The notes: generated by a model not told the origin, from the letters alone. A DNA stretch of 64,000 nt from Paenibacillus sp. UNC451MF (GCF_000686845.1 NZ_JMLS01000014.1:124001-188000), one strand, 5' to 3'. Positions 52,348 to 61,657 are shown, counted from the first letter of the stretch. Translations and numbers: made by a program.

Positions 52348-54150
52348 ATGTCAAAATCCATGTATCAGCGTTCCATACGCTACCTGTATGCCGCCTCCCT
52401 TCTGCTTGTTCTCATGGTTTGCTTGGCCGGCTTCAAAAGCTATGCCAGCTGGATGAAAATGGATCTGTACGCTCAGGCATCCAAGGAGCAGGCCGCAGGT
52501 CATGAGCTTGAAGCCGAGGCTTTGTTTCAAAAAGCCCGCTCCAATACGATGATCAATTATAAAAATCACGAGATCGATGCCGCTCTAGATACGCTGCGCC
52601 CGGCCACAGAGCTCAAACGGGGACTGATTTCCATCGTCTCGGAGATTGAAGCAGCCGCCCAAGTCAACGATGTCCCGACGCTGCTTAGAGCTTATGATTC
52701 GTTTCAAAGCATCAAGGCGGACTACACCTCTCAGGACGAAACAGCACAAAAACGGTTTGCCGACGCCGAAGCTGCGTACAAGGTAGAGGAGCAGCTTTCA
52801 ATGGCTTTTACCCATGTCAAGGCCGCCTTGCTGAAAAGCTTGGAGACCGCAGTCTCGAAGAAAGCATTCGACAACGATAATGCGATCGCTTATATGGCTC
52901 AAATTCCAGCGATCTATTACAAGGATGAAAAAACAAAAAAGCAGGAGCTAGCGACGCGCTTGAAGGCATACGATCAAGCCCGGGTAGAGTCCGTATTTCA
53001 GAAAAAATCGTTCGGTGAGGCTGTAGACGAAGCCTCTCGCATCCGTAAATTTTATTCAGCTAACAGCATCCAGGCAGAATGGCTTGCTTCCATCATAGAA
53101 ACCAATGTGCAAAATTCGCTTGCCGCCCTGCTGAAAAAGAACGATATTAAAACCTTCATCGATAATGCCCAAAAGGTGCTTAATGTTAAGGAACTGGCCG
53201 ATTCCCGCACCAAGATCAGCACCTACGTTCAAAATTCCTTGAAGGGCCAGTTTACCAAAGCCGAGCAGCTGACATCCAGTAAAAAATTTACCGAAGCGAT
53301 AGAGCTGTATACCGTGCTTAGCAGCTATAAGGACACAAGTAAGGAGATTCGCGACACAGAGCTGCGCTGGCTCCAAGCCGATCCTTCGCAGCTTCTTCGT
53401 AAAGCGATTGACGCTAACGTTAAGCTCACGAACGTCGTAAGTGCCAAAGGGCTGTGGGGCTCTCAGCTTGCAGCGGCAGGCATTGCTGACAATCAGTCCC
53501 TCGTACTGGCACGTCTCATGCCCGATCAAAAGATTAGCCAATCGGCCGCAGCCATCGAGGGTAAGCTGAACATCAAATCGATCACATTGACCGATCAGTT
53601 CACGATGCGTGGACTTCCAGTCCTGTTGGTTGAAGCGGAGAGCAAGCAGCGAAAATCGAGATTTATCGTTTATGAGGCCCAGTCAGCTGACCTGCACAAG
53701 TTGTTCGACATTGAAGCCGACGGACTTACCCAGGAACGACCCGGTATCCTAGCCGTGGACAATGTAGCCGGAGAGCCCTCAGGGCAGAAGACTTACTTCG
53801 AATTCAGGGACGGTCAATACGTAGTATCCAAAATAAAGGCGGACATAGCCGAAATAACACTTACTGATCTGCCTAAGCAAAAAATAGGCTCCGTCGTTCG
53901 CTTCCTGTGCACGATCATGTCTGTTGACGGAGATACAGCCGTCGTCCTGCTCAATAACGACTATGTGCTGTTGACCGGCAGCATGAAGTTCAAGCCAGGT
54001 CCGGCGACGATAACCGGCACCTACGTTGATAAGAGCAAAGTCAGCGTCGGAGCTTCTCAGACAGCAACGGCTTATAAAATCTCAGTAACATCACTCTCTT
54101 CAGGCGAGGCAGCTCAGTCCGACAATACTAATCGGCGGCAGCAGCCGTAA
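52348..54150 (+). CDS. Signal-anchored protein with helical repeats and C-terminal beta domain
   Basis: A 600-residue protein with one N-terminal membrane helix (about 12-33, YLYAASLLLVLMVCLAGFKSYAS) after a basic start, so the bulk should be outside. Residues about 40-370 form helical repeats of TPR-like appearance (ASKEQAAGHELEAEALFQKAR, SSKKFTEAIELYTVLSSYKDTSKE). The C-terminal 200 residues are beta-rich. An in-frame ATG at 52339 sits too close to AAGGAGG; ATG 52348 is ten bases away. No enzyme motif is found. It is the last gene of the plus arm and ends before a terminator. Confidence 0.72.
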   Translation: MSKSMYQRSIRYLYAASLLLVLMVCLAGFKSYASWMKMDLYAQASKEQAAGHELEAEALFQKARSNTMINYKNHEIDAALDTLRPATELKRGLISIVSEIEAAAQVNDVPTLLRAYDSFQSIKADYTSQDETAQKRFADAEAAYKVEEQLSMAFTHVKAALLKSLETAVSKKAFDNDNAIAYMAQIPAIYYKDEKTKKQELATRLKAYDQARVESVFQKKSFGEAVDEASRIRKFYSANSIQAEWLASIIETNVQNSLAALLKKNDIKTFIDNAQKVLNVKELADSRTKISTYVQNSLKGQFTKAEQLTSSKKFTEAIELYTVLSSYKDTSKEIRDTELRWLQADPSQLLRKAIDANVKLTNVVSAKGLWGSQLAAAGIADNQSLVLARLMPDQKISQSAAAIEGKLNIKSITLTDQFTMRGLPVLLVEAESKQRKSRFIVYEAQSADLHKLFDIEADGLTQERPGILAVDNVAGEPSGQKTYFEFRDGQYVVSKIKADIAEITLTDLPKQKIGSVVRFLCTIMSVDGDTAVVLLNNDYVLLTGSMKFKPGPATITGTYVDKSKVSVGASQTATAYKISVTSLSSGEAAQSDNTNRRQQP

Positions 54151-54212
54151 CGTTTCGACTAGGTGCAAATGGCCTTGATTTTCATATCCGTTCAACAAAC
54201 GTTTTGGAACGC

Positions 54213-54247
54213 AAAGCATCTGCATCATTTCGATGCAGGTGCTTTAT
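54213..54247 (+). terminator. Terminator after the plus arm of the GTPase/tubulin cluster
   Basis: 13-base arms (54213-54225 and 54233-54245, AAAGCATCTGCAT and ATGCAGGTGCTTT, one mismatch) form a hairpin ending in TTTATT. The rest of 54151-54420 holds no supported gene. Confidence 0.75.
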
Positions 54248-54420
54248 TCAGTCCGGTTACTCATTCCCGATACAGGCATACGATTGGAGCCTGGACACTC
54301 ATACGACATTATTTCCCCGAGCATCGCGAAAAGACAAAAAATCATTCATCGAATAAATAGTTTATACCGTCTATTTCTATTATTGAGTATATAAATAGTT
54401 AATGTGCAGAGGTGAGTCCG

Positions 54421-55143
54421 ATGTTAATTGGTGAAATAAAAGAAATACATAGATACCCGGTGAAATCCCTTGCGGGCGAGAGCCTACAGCAAGTCCAGGT
54501 CGAGCGATATGGCATATACGGCGACCGGAGCCACGCACTAATGGATCCAACGCAAGAAGGCTGGGACCGATTCATAACAGCCCGGGATATTCCCAAGCTG
54601 CTAAGCTACCGTGCACGATTCGAAGGGGAAGGCTCGGAGCGCCAGTTTCCGGAAGTTGCTATAACGGACACCGAAGGCCGCACATTCGGTTGGAACGATG
54701 AGTTTCTCTCACAGTTCGATTCTTTGCACAACAAAAGGGTCGCATTGGAAACCCATGCTCCCGATTCTGAAGAACTCCTTGCCGTAGATGCTTCAAGCAT
54801 CCTGATCATTACGGAGTCCTCTATCAAAGCTTTGGAACAGCGCTGGGGCCATCCGGTAGATCCAAGAAGATTTCGCGCGAACTTTCTTGTCACGCTGTAT
54901 GAGGACGTTCCATTCAGTGAGAACGATTGGCTGCAGCGCACGCTGACCATCGGCTCCATAGAGCTTCAAGTCGATGAGCTTTGCGAGCGGTGCTCGATGA
55001 TTACGATTCAACCGGATACGCTGCAAAGAGATAGCTCCCTATTAAAGCTGATCCATCAGGAACGAAATACGATGTTCGGCGTTTACGCTTCCGTTATTGA
55101 AACCGGGACGGTCCGTGTTGGCGATAAAATCAGTATAGAGTAA
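54421..55143 (+). CDS. MOSC domain protein
   Basis: A 240-residue protein of the MOSC (molybdenum cofactor sulfurase C-terminal) superfamily, with the N-terminal beta-barrel MOSC_N start (IGEIKEIHRYPVKSLAGESL) and the conserved late motif ELCERCSMITI, whose Cys is part of the MOSC active site. Such proteins act with molybdenum-cofactor enzymes or in N-hydroxylated compound reduction. The frame begins with a GTG at 54412, but ATG 54421 follows AGAGGTG at six bases. No molybdenum enzyme gene is in the window, so it appears to be a stand-alone housekeeping gene. Confidence 0.88.
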   Translation: MLIGEIKEIHRYPVKSLAGESLQQVQVERYGIYGDRSHALMDPTQEGWDRFITARDIPKLLSYRARFEGEGSERQFPEVAITDTEGRTFGWNDEFLSQFDSLHNKRVALETHAPDSEELLAVDASSILIITESSIKALEQRWGHPVDPRRFRANFLVTLYEDVPFSENDWLQRTLTIGSIELQVDELCERCSMITIQPDTLQRDSSLLKLIHQERNTMFGVYASVIETGTVRVGDKISIE

Positions 55144-55144
55144 C

Positions 55145-55181
55145 AAAAAAGGACCGGCATCCCAGGGGGGGCCGATCTTTT
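55145..55181. terminator. Bidirectional terminator
   Basis: AAAAGGACCGGC and GCCGATCTTTT form an imperfect stem. Read on the minus strand it is followed by six T, on the plus strand by four. It sits between the MOSC gene (+) and the sulfatase module (-). Confidence 0.7.
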
Positions 55182-55239
55182 AGATTGTTGAGAAACTCAT
55201 GGTTAGGGTGCTAACTCCCCGCTTCCCTATGCTTACCTG

Positions 55240-56607
55240 TTACTGCCTTGCTTCATCCAAGCTAACATGCCGCTGTCCTGCCGGCTGGGCAGCAGCAGGG
55301 ACAATTACAGGAGCAGTCTCTCCTGCCTCCGTCATTCTGCGAATCAGTCTGCCCCGCATCACATCGGCAACACCGCTGTGCGACTCAAGACCGATCAGGT
55401 TGGTCATTTCATACGGATCGGAGACCAAATCGTACAAATATGCTTCATCGTATCGTTCCGAACCAGCTGCGGTGAACGGGTCCTTGTCCGCTGCCGTGAC
55501 GCCGTACTTCCAGCGTCTTGTGCGGACGACCCTGCCCACCTCGGATTCGCTGATCTGAGCGAATACTTCTTCCTGCCAGTCTGTATCTGCCCCGCGCAGC
55601 AGCGGCATGATCGAGCGTCCCTGCATCACGTCAGGCACAGGTATTCCGGCTGCATCCAACAGCGTCGGCGGAATATCGATCAGGCTGACCAGCTCCTGTA
55701 CCTGCCGCCCCCAAAAAAATCCGGGACCGGTCAGCATCGTCGGCACACGCATCGAGCTATCGTGACCAGAGCGCTTGTACTCCGCGTTGCGCGTTTTGAA
55801 ATGGCAACCATGATCGGATGTAAACAGGACGATGGTGTTATCATCGAGCTGCAACGATTTCAATGCGTCCAGCATACGGCCGTAAGCTTCATCCAGTCTC
55901 TTGACCATTCCATAATAACCGGCAATATGCTGGTGAACCGAGCCGCCAAGCGCCGCCAGATCCGGTGGAAGCCAGCCGCCAGTGTACATTTCCCGATAGC
56001 CATCCGGTGCAGGGTAATCGTCACGATGGTTCTGATGATGCGGCTCTAAGAATGAAACGAACAGAAAGAATGGATCATTCTGATGAGCATCGATGTAGCG
56101 AATCGCCGCATCCGTCATGGCATCCACCCGGTAGCCGGGCAGCTTCACCCGTTGGTTGTCATTATTATACAGCACGGCATCGTAAGCATCCGAAGCAAAT
56201 TCCAATACATCGGCGGCCAGCCAATAATCGTAACCGCCTCTTCTCGGTTCACTGACCGGCTCTTCCTTGGCCAAATGCCATTTGCCGATATACCCGGTCT
56301 GATAGCCTGCTTCCTTAAAATAATGGGCCAGTGTTTTTTCATCTTCTGGAAGCGGAATTCCATTCACATAACAGCCTGAAGTCGTGGCATATTTGCCGGT
56401 CTGCAGGCAGGAGCGAGCAGGGCCGCAGACCGGTTGGCAAGTGAAGGAATGCGTCAGATGCGTGCCGCGGAGCGCCGTACGGTCAAAATTAGGCATAAGG
56501 CGCAGCGGGTTGCCGTGCAGCCCGGATGTATCCCAGCGCTGCTGATCGGTGAAAAATACGATGACATTAGGACGTTTGTTGGCTTCCATTGTTGGTTGTT
56601 GTTCCAT
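55240..56607 (-). CDS. Sulfatase (type I, Cys-type)
   Basis: A 455-residue sulfatase without signal peptide. It starts with PNVIVFFTDQQRWDTSG; the formylglycine motif is C61-G-P-A-R followed by SCLQTGKY; GKWHLAKEE and TSDHGCHF supply the later metal/catalytic residues. The motif context CQPVCGPARS differs from the two sulfatases of the larger operon. It is the last gene of the binding protein-permease-permease-sulfatase unit, with 30 bases between it and the second permease, so it should desulfate a sugar imported by that transporter. ATG 56607 has AAAGGAAG. Confidence 0.92.
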   Translation of the reverse strand: MEQQPTMEANKRPNVIVFFTDQQRWDTSGLHGNPLRLMPNFDRTALRGTHLTHSFTCQPVCGPARSCLQTGKYATTSGCYVNGIPLPEDEKTLAHYFKEAGYQTGYIGKWHLAKEEPVSEPRRGGYDYWLAADVLEFASDAYDAVLYNNDNQRVKLPGYRVDAMTDAAIRYIDAHQNDPFFLFVSFLEPHHQNHRDDYPAPDGYREMYTGGWLPPDLAALGGSVHQHIAGYYGMVKRLDEAYGRMLDALKSLQLDDNTIVLFTSDHGCHFKTRNAEYKRSGHDSSMRVPTMLTGPGFFWGRQVQELVSLIDIPPTLLDAAGIPVPDVMQGRSIMPLLRGADTDWQEEVFAQISESEVGRVVRTRRWKYGVTAADKDPFTAAGSERYDEAYLYDLVSDPYEMTNLIGLESHSGVADVMRGRLIRRMTEAGETAPVIVPAAAQPAGQRHVSLDEARQ

Positions 56608-56637
56608 ATTAATCTTCCTTTCCCGTACTCCTATGTG

Positions 56638-57483
56638 TTATTCCTTCACGCCGCCTGCAGTCAAGCCCTCGACCATGTATCGCTGCAAGAACATAAAGAC
56701 GATCAGCAGAGGAAATGTCGCCGCAGCCGCAGCAGCCGTTGCGCCGGACCAATTGTAGGAATGCTCTCCCAAATAAGTAAGCGATAGCCCAGGACTCAGG
56801 GTACGTTTGTTAATATCGCTGACAAGCGTCAAGCCGAACAGAAAGTCGTCCCAAGCGATCAAGAACGTATATATCGCAATAGCCACAATGCCAGGCTTGG
56901 ACAAAGGAACGATAATCGTAAACAGCGTCTTGAACCGCGATGCGCCGTCAATTTCGGCCGCTTCCTCCAGCTCACGGGAAATCCCGTTAAAAAAAGTTCT
57001 CATCAGCATAATGCTGAACGGAAGAGCCGTTGTCGTAGCCGCAAGCATCAGCACGAACAGAGTGTTTAGTATCCCCAGCGCCTGATACTCTGTATAAAGA
57101 CCTATAACAAGCGTTACTGTGGGAAACATTTGTGCTGATAAGAAAATAAGCGTGATGAGTCCGCTTCCCTTAAATCGAAATCGGGAAAGCGCATAGCCCG
57201 CAAATATCGAAACGATAATGCACATCAACGTCGCGCCTGTTGCAACGATCAGCGTATTTTTATAAAAGGTCAGAAACACCGAAGACTTAATGATTTCCTG
57301 ATAGCTCCCCCAGAACAGCTGCGCCGGCAGCCATTTGGGTGGGAGCTGCATCAGCTCACTGTTGTTTTGCAGAGAAGTGACCACGATCCAGTACACCGGA
57401 AACATAAATAATACGAGGAGAATAATCAGCAGTGCATAAGTGATGCCTTCTTTTTTAAACACCCAGTTTTTTGCAAATTCCAT
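56638..57483 (-). CDS. Sugar ABC transporter permease (MalG type)
   Basis: A 281-residue permease with six membrane helices and the EAA coupling loop FFNGISRELEEAAEIDGASRFKTLFTIIVPLSKPGI. It ends in VEGLTAGGVKE, a common C-terminus of Paenibacillus and Bacillus sugar permeases. It forms the channel with the MalF-type partner encoded 13 bases upstream. No ATPase gene is in the unit; family members often share a general ATPase encoded elsewhere (MsmX type). ATG 57483 has AGGGGG. Confidence 0.93.
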   Translation of the reverse strand: MEFAKNWVFKKEGITYALLIILLVLFMFPVYWIVVTSLQNNSELMQLPPKWLPAQLFWGSYQEIIKSSVFLTFYKNTLIVATGATLMCIIVSIFAGYALSRFRFKGSGLITLIFLSAQMFPTVTLVIGLYTEYQALGILNTLFVLMLAATTTALPFSIMLMRTFFNGISRELEEAAEIDGASRFKTLFTIIVPLSKPGIVAIAIYTFLIAWDDFLFGLTLVSDINKRTLSPGLSLTYLGEHSYNWSGATAAAAAATFPLLIVFMFLQRYMVEGLTAGGVKE

Positions 57484-57496
57484 TTGTAGTCGCCCC

Positions 57497-58390
57497 CTAT
57501 TGATCGCTGCCTTTATTCATCAGCCGGGTGAAGACAACGGAGAAAGCGAACAGCAGAATAAGCCATATCACACCGATTGCCGAGCCTTTTCCCAGCTCAT
57601 ATTTGGAAAATGCCGTCTCATAGGTCAAGATAGCAAGCGAACGAGTCGCATCAAGAGGTCCCCCTCCTGTTAATGTAAAGAACAGGGTGAACATTTGAAA
57701 ATTATTAACGACCATAATTAAAGTCACACTTGTAATGACCGGTTTGAGCAGTGGAAGAGTGACGTTGGTAAATAATTTCCATCCGCTTGCGCCGTCGATC
57801 TTGGCTGCTTCATACAAGCTTTGCGATATACTCTGCAAGCCTGCTAGCAACATGACGGCCACAAGAGGCATCTGTCTGAACACGGCGACAACGATGATCG
57901 AACCGAGCGCATAGTCGATACTATTCAACCAATTGATGTTCTCTTTCGTAATTCCGAGGTGAACGAGCGTGTAGTTCAGCACACCGTAGTCATTTTGGTA
58001 AATCCACATAAAGATCAGCGCAGTAACAATTGTCGGAATAGCCCATGGAATCATTACAATACTGCGGAAAAAGGCACGGAATCGGATATTGCGATTCAGC
58101 AGCAGCGACATCACTAACCCGATCAGCAGATCGATTAGTACGGTAATAACGACGTAAAGCAGTGTGATGCCAAGAGAGTGATAAAACTCTGCGGATTGGA
58201 GCAGCTCCCTGTAATGCTTCAGCTCGTTCCACCTGTACTCGGGATCGAGCAGGGAGTAGTCCGTGAAGCTCATGAACACCGATTTAAACAGCGGGCTGAC
58301 GATCGTCAGGCTCATCAGAGCGATGGCAGGCAGCAGCAGCAGAACAGCAAAGGCGACGTTGCGTTGGTGCCGTGTCCAACGTAAAGGCAT
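57497..58390 (-). CDS. Sugar ABC transporter permease (MalF type)
   Basis: A 297-residue permease with six membrane helices and the EAA loop SISQSLYEAAKIDGASGWKLFTNVTLPLLKPVITS. The frame reaches 58420, but ATG 58390 has AGGAGG at ideal distance and lies after an mRNA hairpin. It pairs with the downstream MalG-type permease and with the binding protein at 58506-59822. Confidence 0.93.
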   Translation of the reverse strand: MPLRWTRHQRNVAFAVLLLLPAIALMSLTIVSPLFKSVFMSFTDYSLLDPEYRWNELKHYRELLQSAEFYHSLGITLLYVVITVLIDLLIGLVMSLLLNRNIRFRAFFRSIVMIPWAIPTIVTALIFMWIYQNDYGVLNYTLVHLGITKENINWLNSIDYALGSIIVVAVFRQMPLVAVMLLAGLQSISQSLYEAAKIDGASGWKLFTNVTLPLLKPVITSVTLIMVVNNFQMFTLFFTLTGGGPLDATRSLAILTYETAFSKYELGKGSAIGVIWLILLFAFSVVFTRLMNKGSDQ

Positions 58391-58440
58391 GATGGATTCC
58401 TCCTGAATGCGTAAAGTCATTTAAGCAGGCTTGGAAAGAC

Positions 58441-58466
58441 CGGGGACAGCCGTCAGGCCGTCCCCG
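58441..58466 (-). promoter_or_regulatory. Intercistronic hairpin after the binding-protein gene
   Basis: CGGGGACAGCC and GGCCGTCCCCG pair almost perfectly around GTCA. No T run follows. It lies between the binding-protein gene and the first permease gene, the usual place for a stabilising or processing hairpin that keeps the receptor message abundant. Confidence 0.7.
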
Positions 58467-58505
58467 TTAGTGCACCGGCGGAAGAAACTCCGACCTAACC
58501 GACGT

Positions 58506-59822
58506 TTATTTGTACAGCTCCTTAATCTTCGGCATCACCGTCGAAATCGCCGCTTCAGGCGATTGTCCGCCTTCTGTCGCTAATATAATCATGGAGGCCG
58601 TTTCTTTCATCGCATTATCGAATTTAGGATTGGCTGCCGGCAGGGCCGACGCTGTTTTCATTTGGTCATTGAACACCCTAGCATAGTCGTCCTCATTCAT
58701 TTCCGGAAGTGAAGCGATCGATTTGCGGGACGACATGACACCATTCATTTTATGGTACTGAAGCATTGCATCCTTAGACACCAAATATTTCACGAACTCG
58801 GCTGCCACTTCCTTCTTCTTACTGCCACTCGTCACGATGAGCTGATGTTCGGTGAACACGGTCTCGCTGCGGCCTGTTTTGCCCGGAGGAATGACGGCTA
58901 CGCCCCACTCCTTGTCGAAGGCTTCGTTCTTCCCACTGGTCGTACGGAAAATCGTTCGGCCGAAGTCGCCGTCTACGATCATACCGAGGGTCCCATTGGC
59001 GAACATTCCGCGTAAATCTTTTTGCATAGCTCCCTGCGGTGAAATCTTTTTCGTAATAATATCTTTCATATAGCCTATCGAATCCTTCAAGGCGCTGCCT
59101 TGGTCATAAACAACAGCTCCCTGCTCATTGACAAATTTGCCGCCATAGCTGTACGCGATACGAAGCAGCATATTGCCGGTGTACGAATCCGATGCTGAGT
59201 TCTCGCCGATCCCGTAGATTGGGTTGCCTTTCTCATCCTTGCCGAGTGCAGCGATCTTGGCTGCCGAAGCAACCATTTCATCCCAAGTTTTCGGCGGTTT
59301 CTCCGGGTCGAGTCCTGCTTTCTTAAACAGCGTTTTGTTCCAGAACAATGCGTTCGGATGCGGGGTCCAAGGCATAGCCATCAGCTTGCCGCCATAGGTG
59401 ACGCCCGACTTACTTCCATCGACAATATCGTCTGCCACGTCCTTGCCAAGCAGCGTCTCCAAGGGCTCGGTAATTTTGGCTCCTACAAATGCTGCGGTAA
59501 AGTTCTGGTTCGCCATGGTCACATCAGGCGGGTTGCCCCCTGCGGAGCTGACCAGCACTTGGTCCTTGAACTGTGCGAACGGAATGCCGATCGATTTCAC
59601 TTTAATGTTCGGATGCTTCTGCTCGAAGTCGGCGATAAGCTTACTATAGGCCTCCTTGGTCGCATCCTCTACGGAAATCCAATTGGCAAACGAAATCTCT
59701 ACCGGCTTGTCGGAAGCTTTGGACGCTTCACCCGGTGCCGCCTCTTTCCCTGCGCATGCCGTAACCGCTGCCATAAGACTGACAGACATTACACCTGCGA
59801 CGATACGGTTCCATTGTTTCAT
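58506..59822 (-). CDS. Sugar-binding lipoprotein of the ABC transporter
   Basis: A 438-residue family-1 solute-binding lipoprotein with lipobox VTACAGK. The SBP_bac_1 block KLIADFEQKHPNIKVKSIGIPFAQFKDQVLVSSAGGNPPDV is present. Its sequence is clearly different from the three orphan receptors of the large operon, which share the KDGMTWDQ pattern. ATG 59822 has AAGGTGGGA. It is the first gene of the four-gene sulfated-sugar uptake unit. The neighbouring two-component system may induce it. Confidence 0.93.
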   Translation of the reverse strand: MKQWNRIVAGVMSVSLMAAVTACAGKEAAPGEASKASDKPVEISFANWISVEDATKEAYSKLIADFEQKHPNIKVKSIGIPFAQFKDQVLVSSAGGNPPDVTMANQNFTAAFVGAKITEPLETLLGKDVADDIVDGSKSGVTYGGKLMAMPWTPHPNALFWNKTLFKKAGLDPEKPPKTWDEMVASAAKIAALGKDEKGNPIYGIGENSASDSYTGNMLLRIAYSYGGKFVNEQGAVVYDQGSALKDSIGYMKDIITKKISPQGAMQKDLRGMFANGTLGMIVDGDFGRTIFRTTSGKNEAFDKEWGVAVIPPGKTGRSETVFTEHQLIVTSGSKKKEVAAEFVKYLVSKDAMLQYHKMNGVMSSRKSIASLPEMNEDDYARVFNDQMKTASALPAANPKFDNAMKETASMIILATEGGQSPEAAISTVMPKIKELYK

Positions 59823-59868
59823 TCGATTCCCACCTTTTTATCGTATCTTGTCATTGGTTCTTGTGTTT

Positions 59869-59874
59869 ATTATA
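59869..59874 (-). promoter_or_regulatory. Candidate -10 of the sulfated-sugar transporter unit
   Basis: A perfect TATAAT on the minus strand about 47 bases before the binding-protein start, without a recognisable -35, as expected of a promoter that needs an activator such as the adjacent response regulator. Confidence 0.4.
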
Positions 59875-59955
59875 AATCGGGAATGTAAGCATTTTTTGCA
59901 CTTTGTTCGGGGAGATTGTTCTTTTGTTCGTCTTCAGAGGAAGCTCTATACCTCC

Positions 59956-59986
59956 AAAAAAAAGAGCTGCTCCACAGCCAAGCTGC
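59956..59986 (-). terminator. Terminator after the two-component genes
   Basis: On the minus strand an imperfect stem (GCAGCTTGGCTGTGGAGCAGC) is followed by eight T, 16 bases after the response regulator stop. The T run is convincing, the stem less so. Confidence 0.5.
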
Positions 59987-60001
59987 AGAGAAACTCCTCG
60001 T

Positions 60002-61657
60002 TCAACCTTTGATTTTGGGTGACATCATTTGACGGTATTCCATCGGAGTCAAGCCTGTTGTCTTCTTGAACACCTTTGTAAAATAGCTGCTGTTCGGATA
60101 ACCGACTCGTTCAGCGAGATCGCTCATTTTGCATACTTCCCGAACGATCAGCTCCTTGGCCCGTTCAATGCGCAGCTCCGTTAAATGATCGCTGAAGCTC
60201 GTTCCGGTTTCCTTTTTGAACAGCTCACTTAAATATGTCTTGTTCAAATGCACCGCATCCGCCACCTGCTGCAGCGACAAATCATCCGCATAATAGTCGC
60301 GCATGTAGCCGCAGGCTTTGCGTATCGCCTCGCTGTAGTGGGTACGAGAAGCTCTTACCTTAAGCGCAAGTCGATCCACACGGTCAAGAAGCCATTGCTT
60401 CACCTCGCCCCACTCCGACAGCTCTGCAACCTCTTCATGCGGCGCCTCGGCTTCCTGCTGACTTTTCCCTTGCTCCCGCTGCGCCAGCCCGTCATCATAC
60501 TGCCCCTCTACACGTAGAAGCAGATAAGCGACTTCGAGACAAAGTGACCTCACCTGCTGCTCGGACCACAGCTGCCGGACACCGATGTCATCCATAAACG
60601 CCGTAAGTCTCTCCCGTGCCAGCTCTATCTCTCCAAGCTCGAGAAGGCGGGTAAGGGCTGCGATAAGCTCCGTCCGTTCCGCCGTATCAGCATTCAAGGA
60701 AACCCGATGCATATCCTGATACCAAGCAATGTGCTGTTTTCCATAAAACTGCCTGCCGCTCAGAGCGCCGTAAGCTTCCTTCCACTGCTGACCCAGCTTG
60801 GACAGGTCCGGGTACGTCATACTGATTCCCACCGAAGCAGAAATGTTCAAATAGTCGCCCAAGTGAGCGATAATCCGGTTGGCATACCGCATCGTCGCTT
60901 CACGGGTTGATTTCTCCGCTTGGGGACTGCTCACATTAAACAATACGGCATACACATTCGTGTCCTGAAGGAAGCAGCAGCCCCCGCCTGCCTCATTATG
61001 CATCGTTTCATCCATGATATTGATTACCGCCAGATCCAGCAGTTCCTTGGAGCGGATTTTACCGGATTGCAAAATCTGCTTGTAATTGTTCACCTTAACA
61101 GCCAGCACAGTCAAATGCCGGTCGCTCAAAGGGACGCGGAATACCTCCATTTTCCCCTTGAATTCTGAAAGCGCCGAGGGGCTTCCTTTGAACAAGTCTT
61201 GAAAATACAAGGTGCGTAGTGCATACAAATTTTCATTCAGCGCCGTCTTGATCGTATGAACCTCCTGCTCCCGTTTAAGCTCAAGCTGAAGGTCCGCTTC
61301 AATCTTTTGTAAAGCCTCCCTCAGCCCTTCCACGGTCACCTCGGCTTTCAGCACATAGTCGCTGGCACCTAGCTTGAGCGCTTTAGACGCATATTGAAAT
61401 TCGCCGTACGAGCTTAATATGAGCGTCCTGACGGAAGGCTGTTCCGCTTTTAACTGCTGGACCAATTCAAGACCGTCCATAATAGGCATTTTAATATCCG
61501 TAATGACAAGATCGACCTTGATGGAACGGCATAGCTCCAGTGCTTCCCGCCCGTTACCGCATGTACCTGCCACTTGAATTGCCAGGCTTGTTTGACCGAC
61601 CAGCAGCTCGAACCAGCGCCGAATATTGGCTTCATCGTCTACAATCAGGATGTTCAT
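60002..61657 (-). CDS. Response regulator with AraC-type output domain (YesN type)
   Basis: A 551-residue regulator. The receiver domain (about 1-120) has acidic DDE at 7-9, phosphoacceptor Asp54 in VITDIKMPIMDG and the conserved Lys in YVLKAEV. A middle region (about 130-420) holds a GGDEF-like or sensory fold not further defined. The C-terminal 100 residues contain two AraC HTH motifs (LSLQQVADAVHLNKTYLSELFKKETGTSFSDHL, KMSDLAERVGYPNSSYFTKVFKKTTGLTPMEYR). This YesN layout is typical of Paenibacillus polysaccharide loci. Its ATG overlaps the stop of the kinase fragment (ATGA). Since the kinase is broken, the regulator may be unphosphorylated or served by another kinase. Confidence 0.92.
   Translation of the reverse strand: MNILIVDDEANIRRWFELLVGQTSLAIQVAGTCGNGREALELCRSIKVDLVITDIKMPIMDGLELVQQLKAEQPSVRTLILSSYGEFQYASKALKLGASDYVLKAEVTVEGLREALQKIEADLQLELKREQEVHTIKTALNENLYALRTLYFQDLFKGSPSALSEFKGKMEVFRVPLSDRHLTVLAVKVNNYKQILQSGKIRSKELLDLAVINIMDETMHNEAGGGCCFLQDTNVYAVLFNVSSPQAEKSTREATMRYANRIIAHLGDYLNISASVGISMTYPDLSKLGQQWKEAYGALSGRQFYGKQHIAWYQDMHRVSLNADTAERTELIAALTRLLELGEIELARERLTAFMDDIGVRQLWSEQQVRSLCLEVAYLLLRVEGQYDDGLAQREQGKSQQEAEAPHEEVAELSEWGEVKQWLLDRVDRLALKVRASRTHYSEAIRKACGYMRDYYADDLSLQQVADAVHLNKTYLSELFKKETGTSFSDHLTELRIERAKELIVREVCKMSDLAERVGYPNSSYFTKVFKKTTGLTPMEYRQMMSPKIKG

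Noticed and set aside
36898-54150. Prophage or conjugative element as the source of the tubulin-like gene
   Set aside because: No integrase, capsid, terminase, relaxase or replication gene; VWA and GAP1-like neighbours do not suit PhuZ or TubZ systems.
54163-54360. 65-residue plus-strand frame after the GTPase/tubulin cluster
   Set aside because: It runs through a terminator hairpin and has no SD or recognisable feature.
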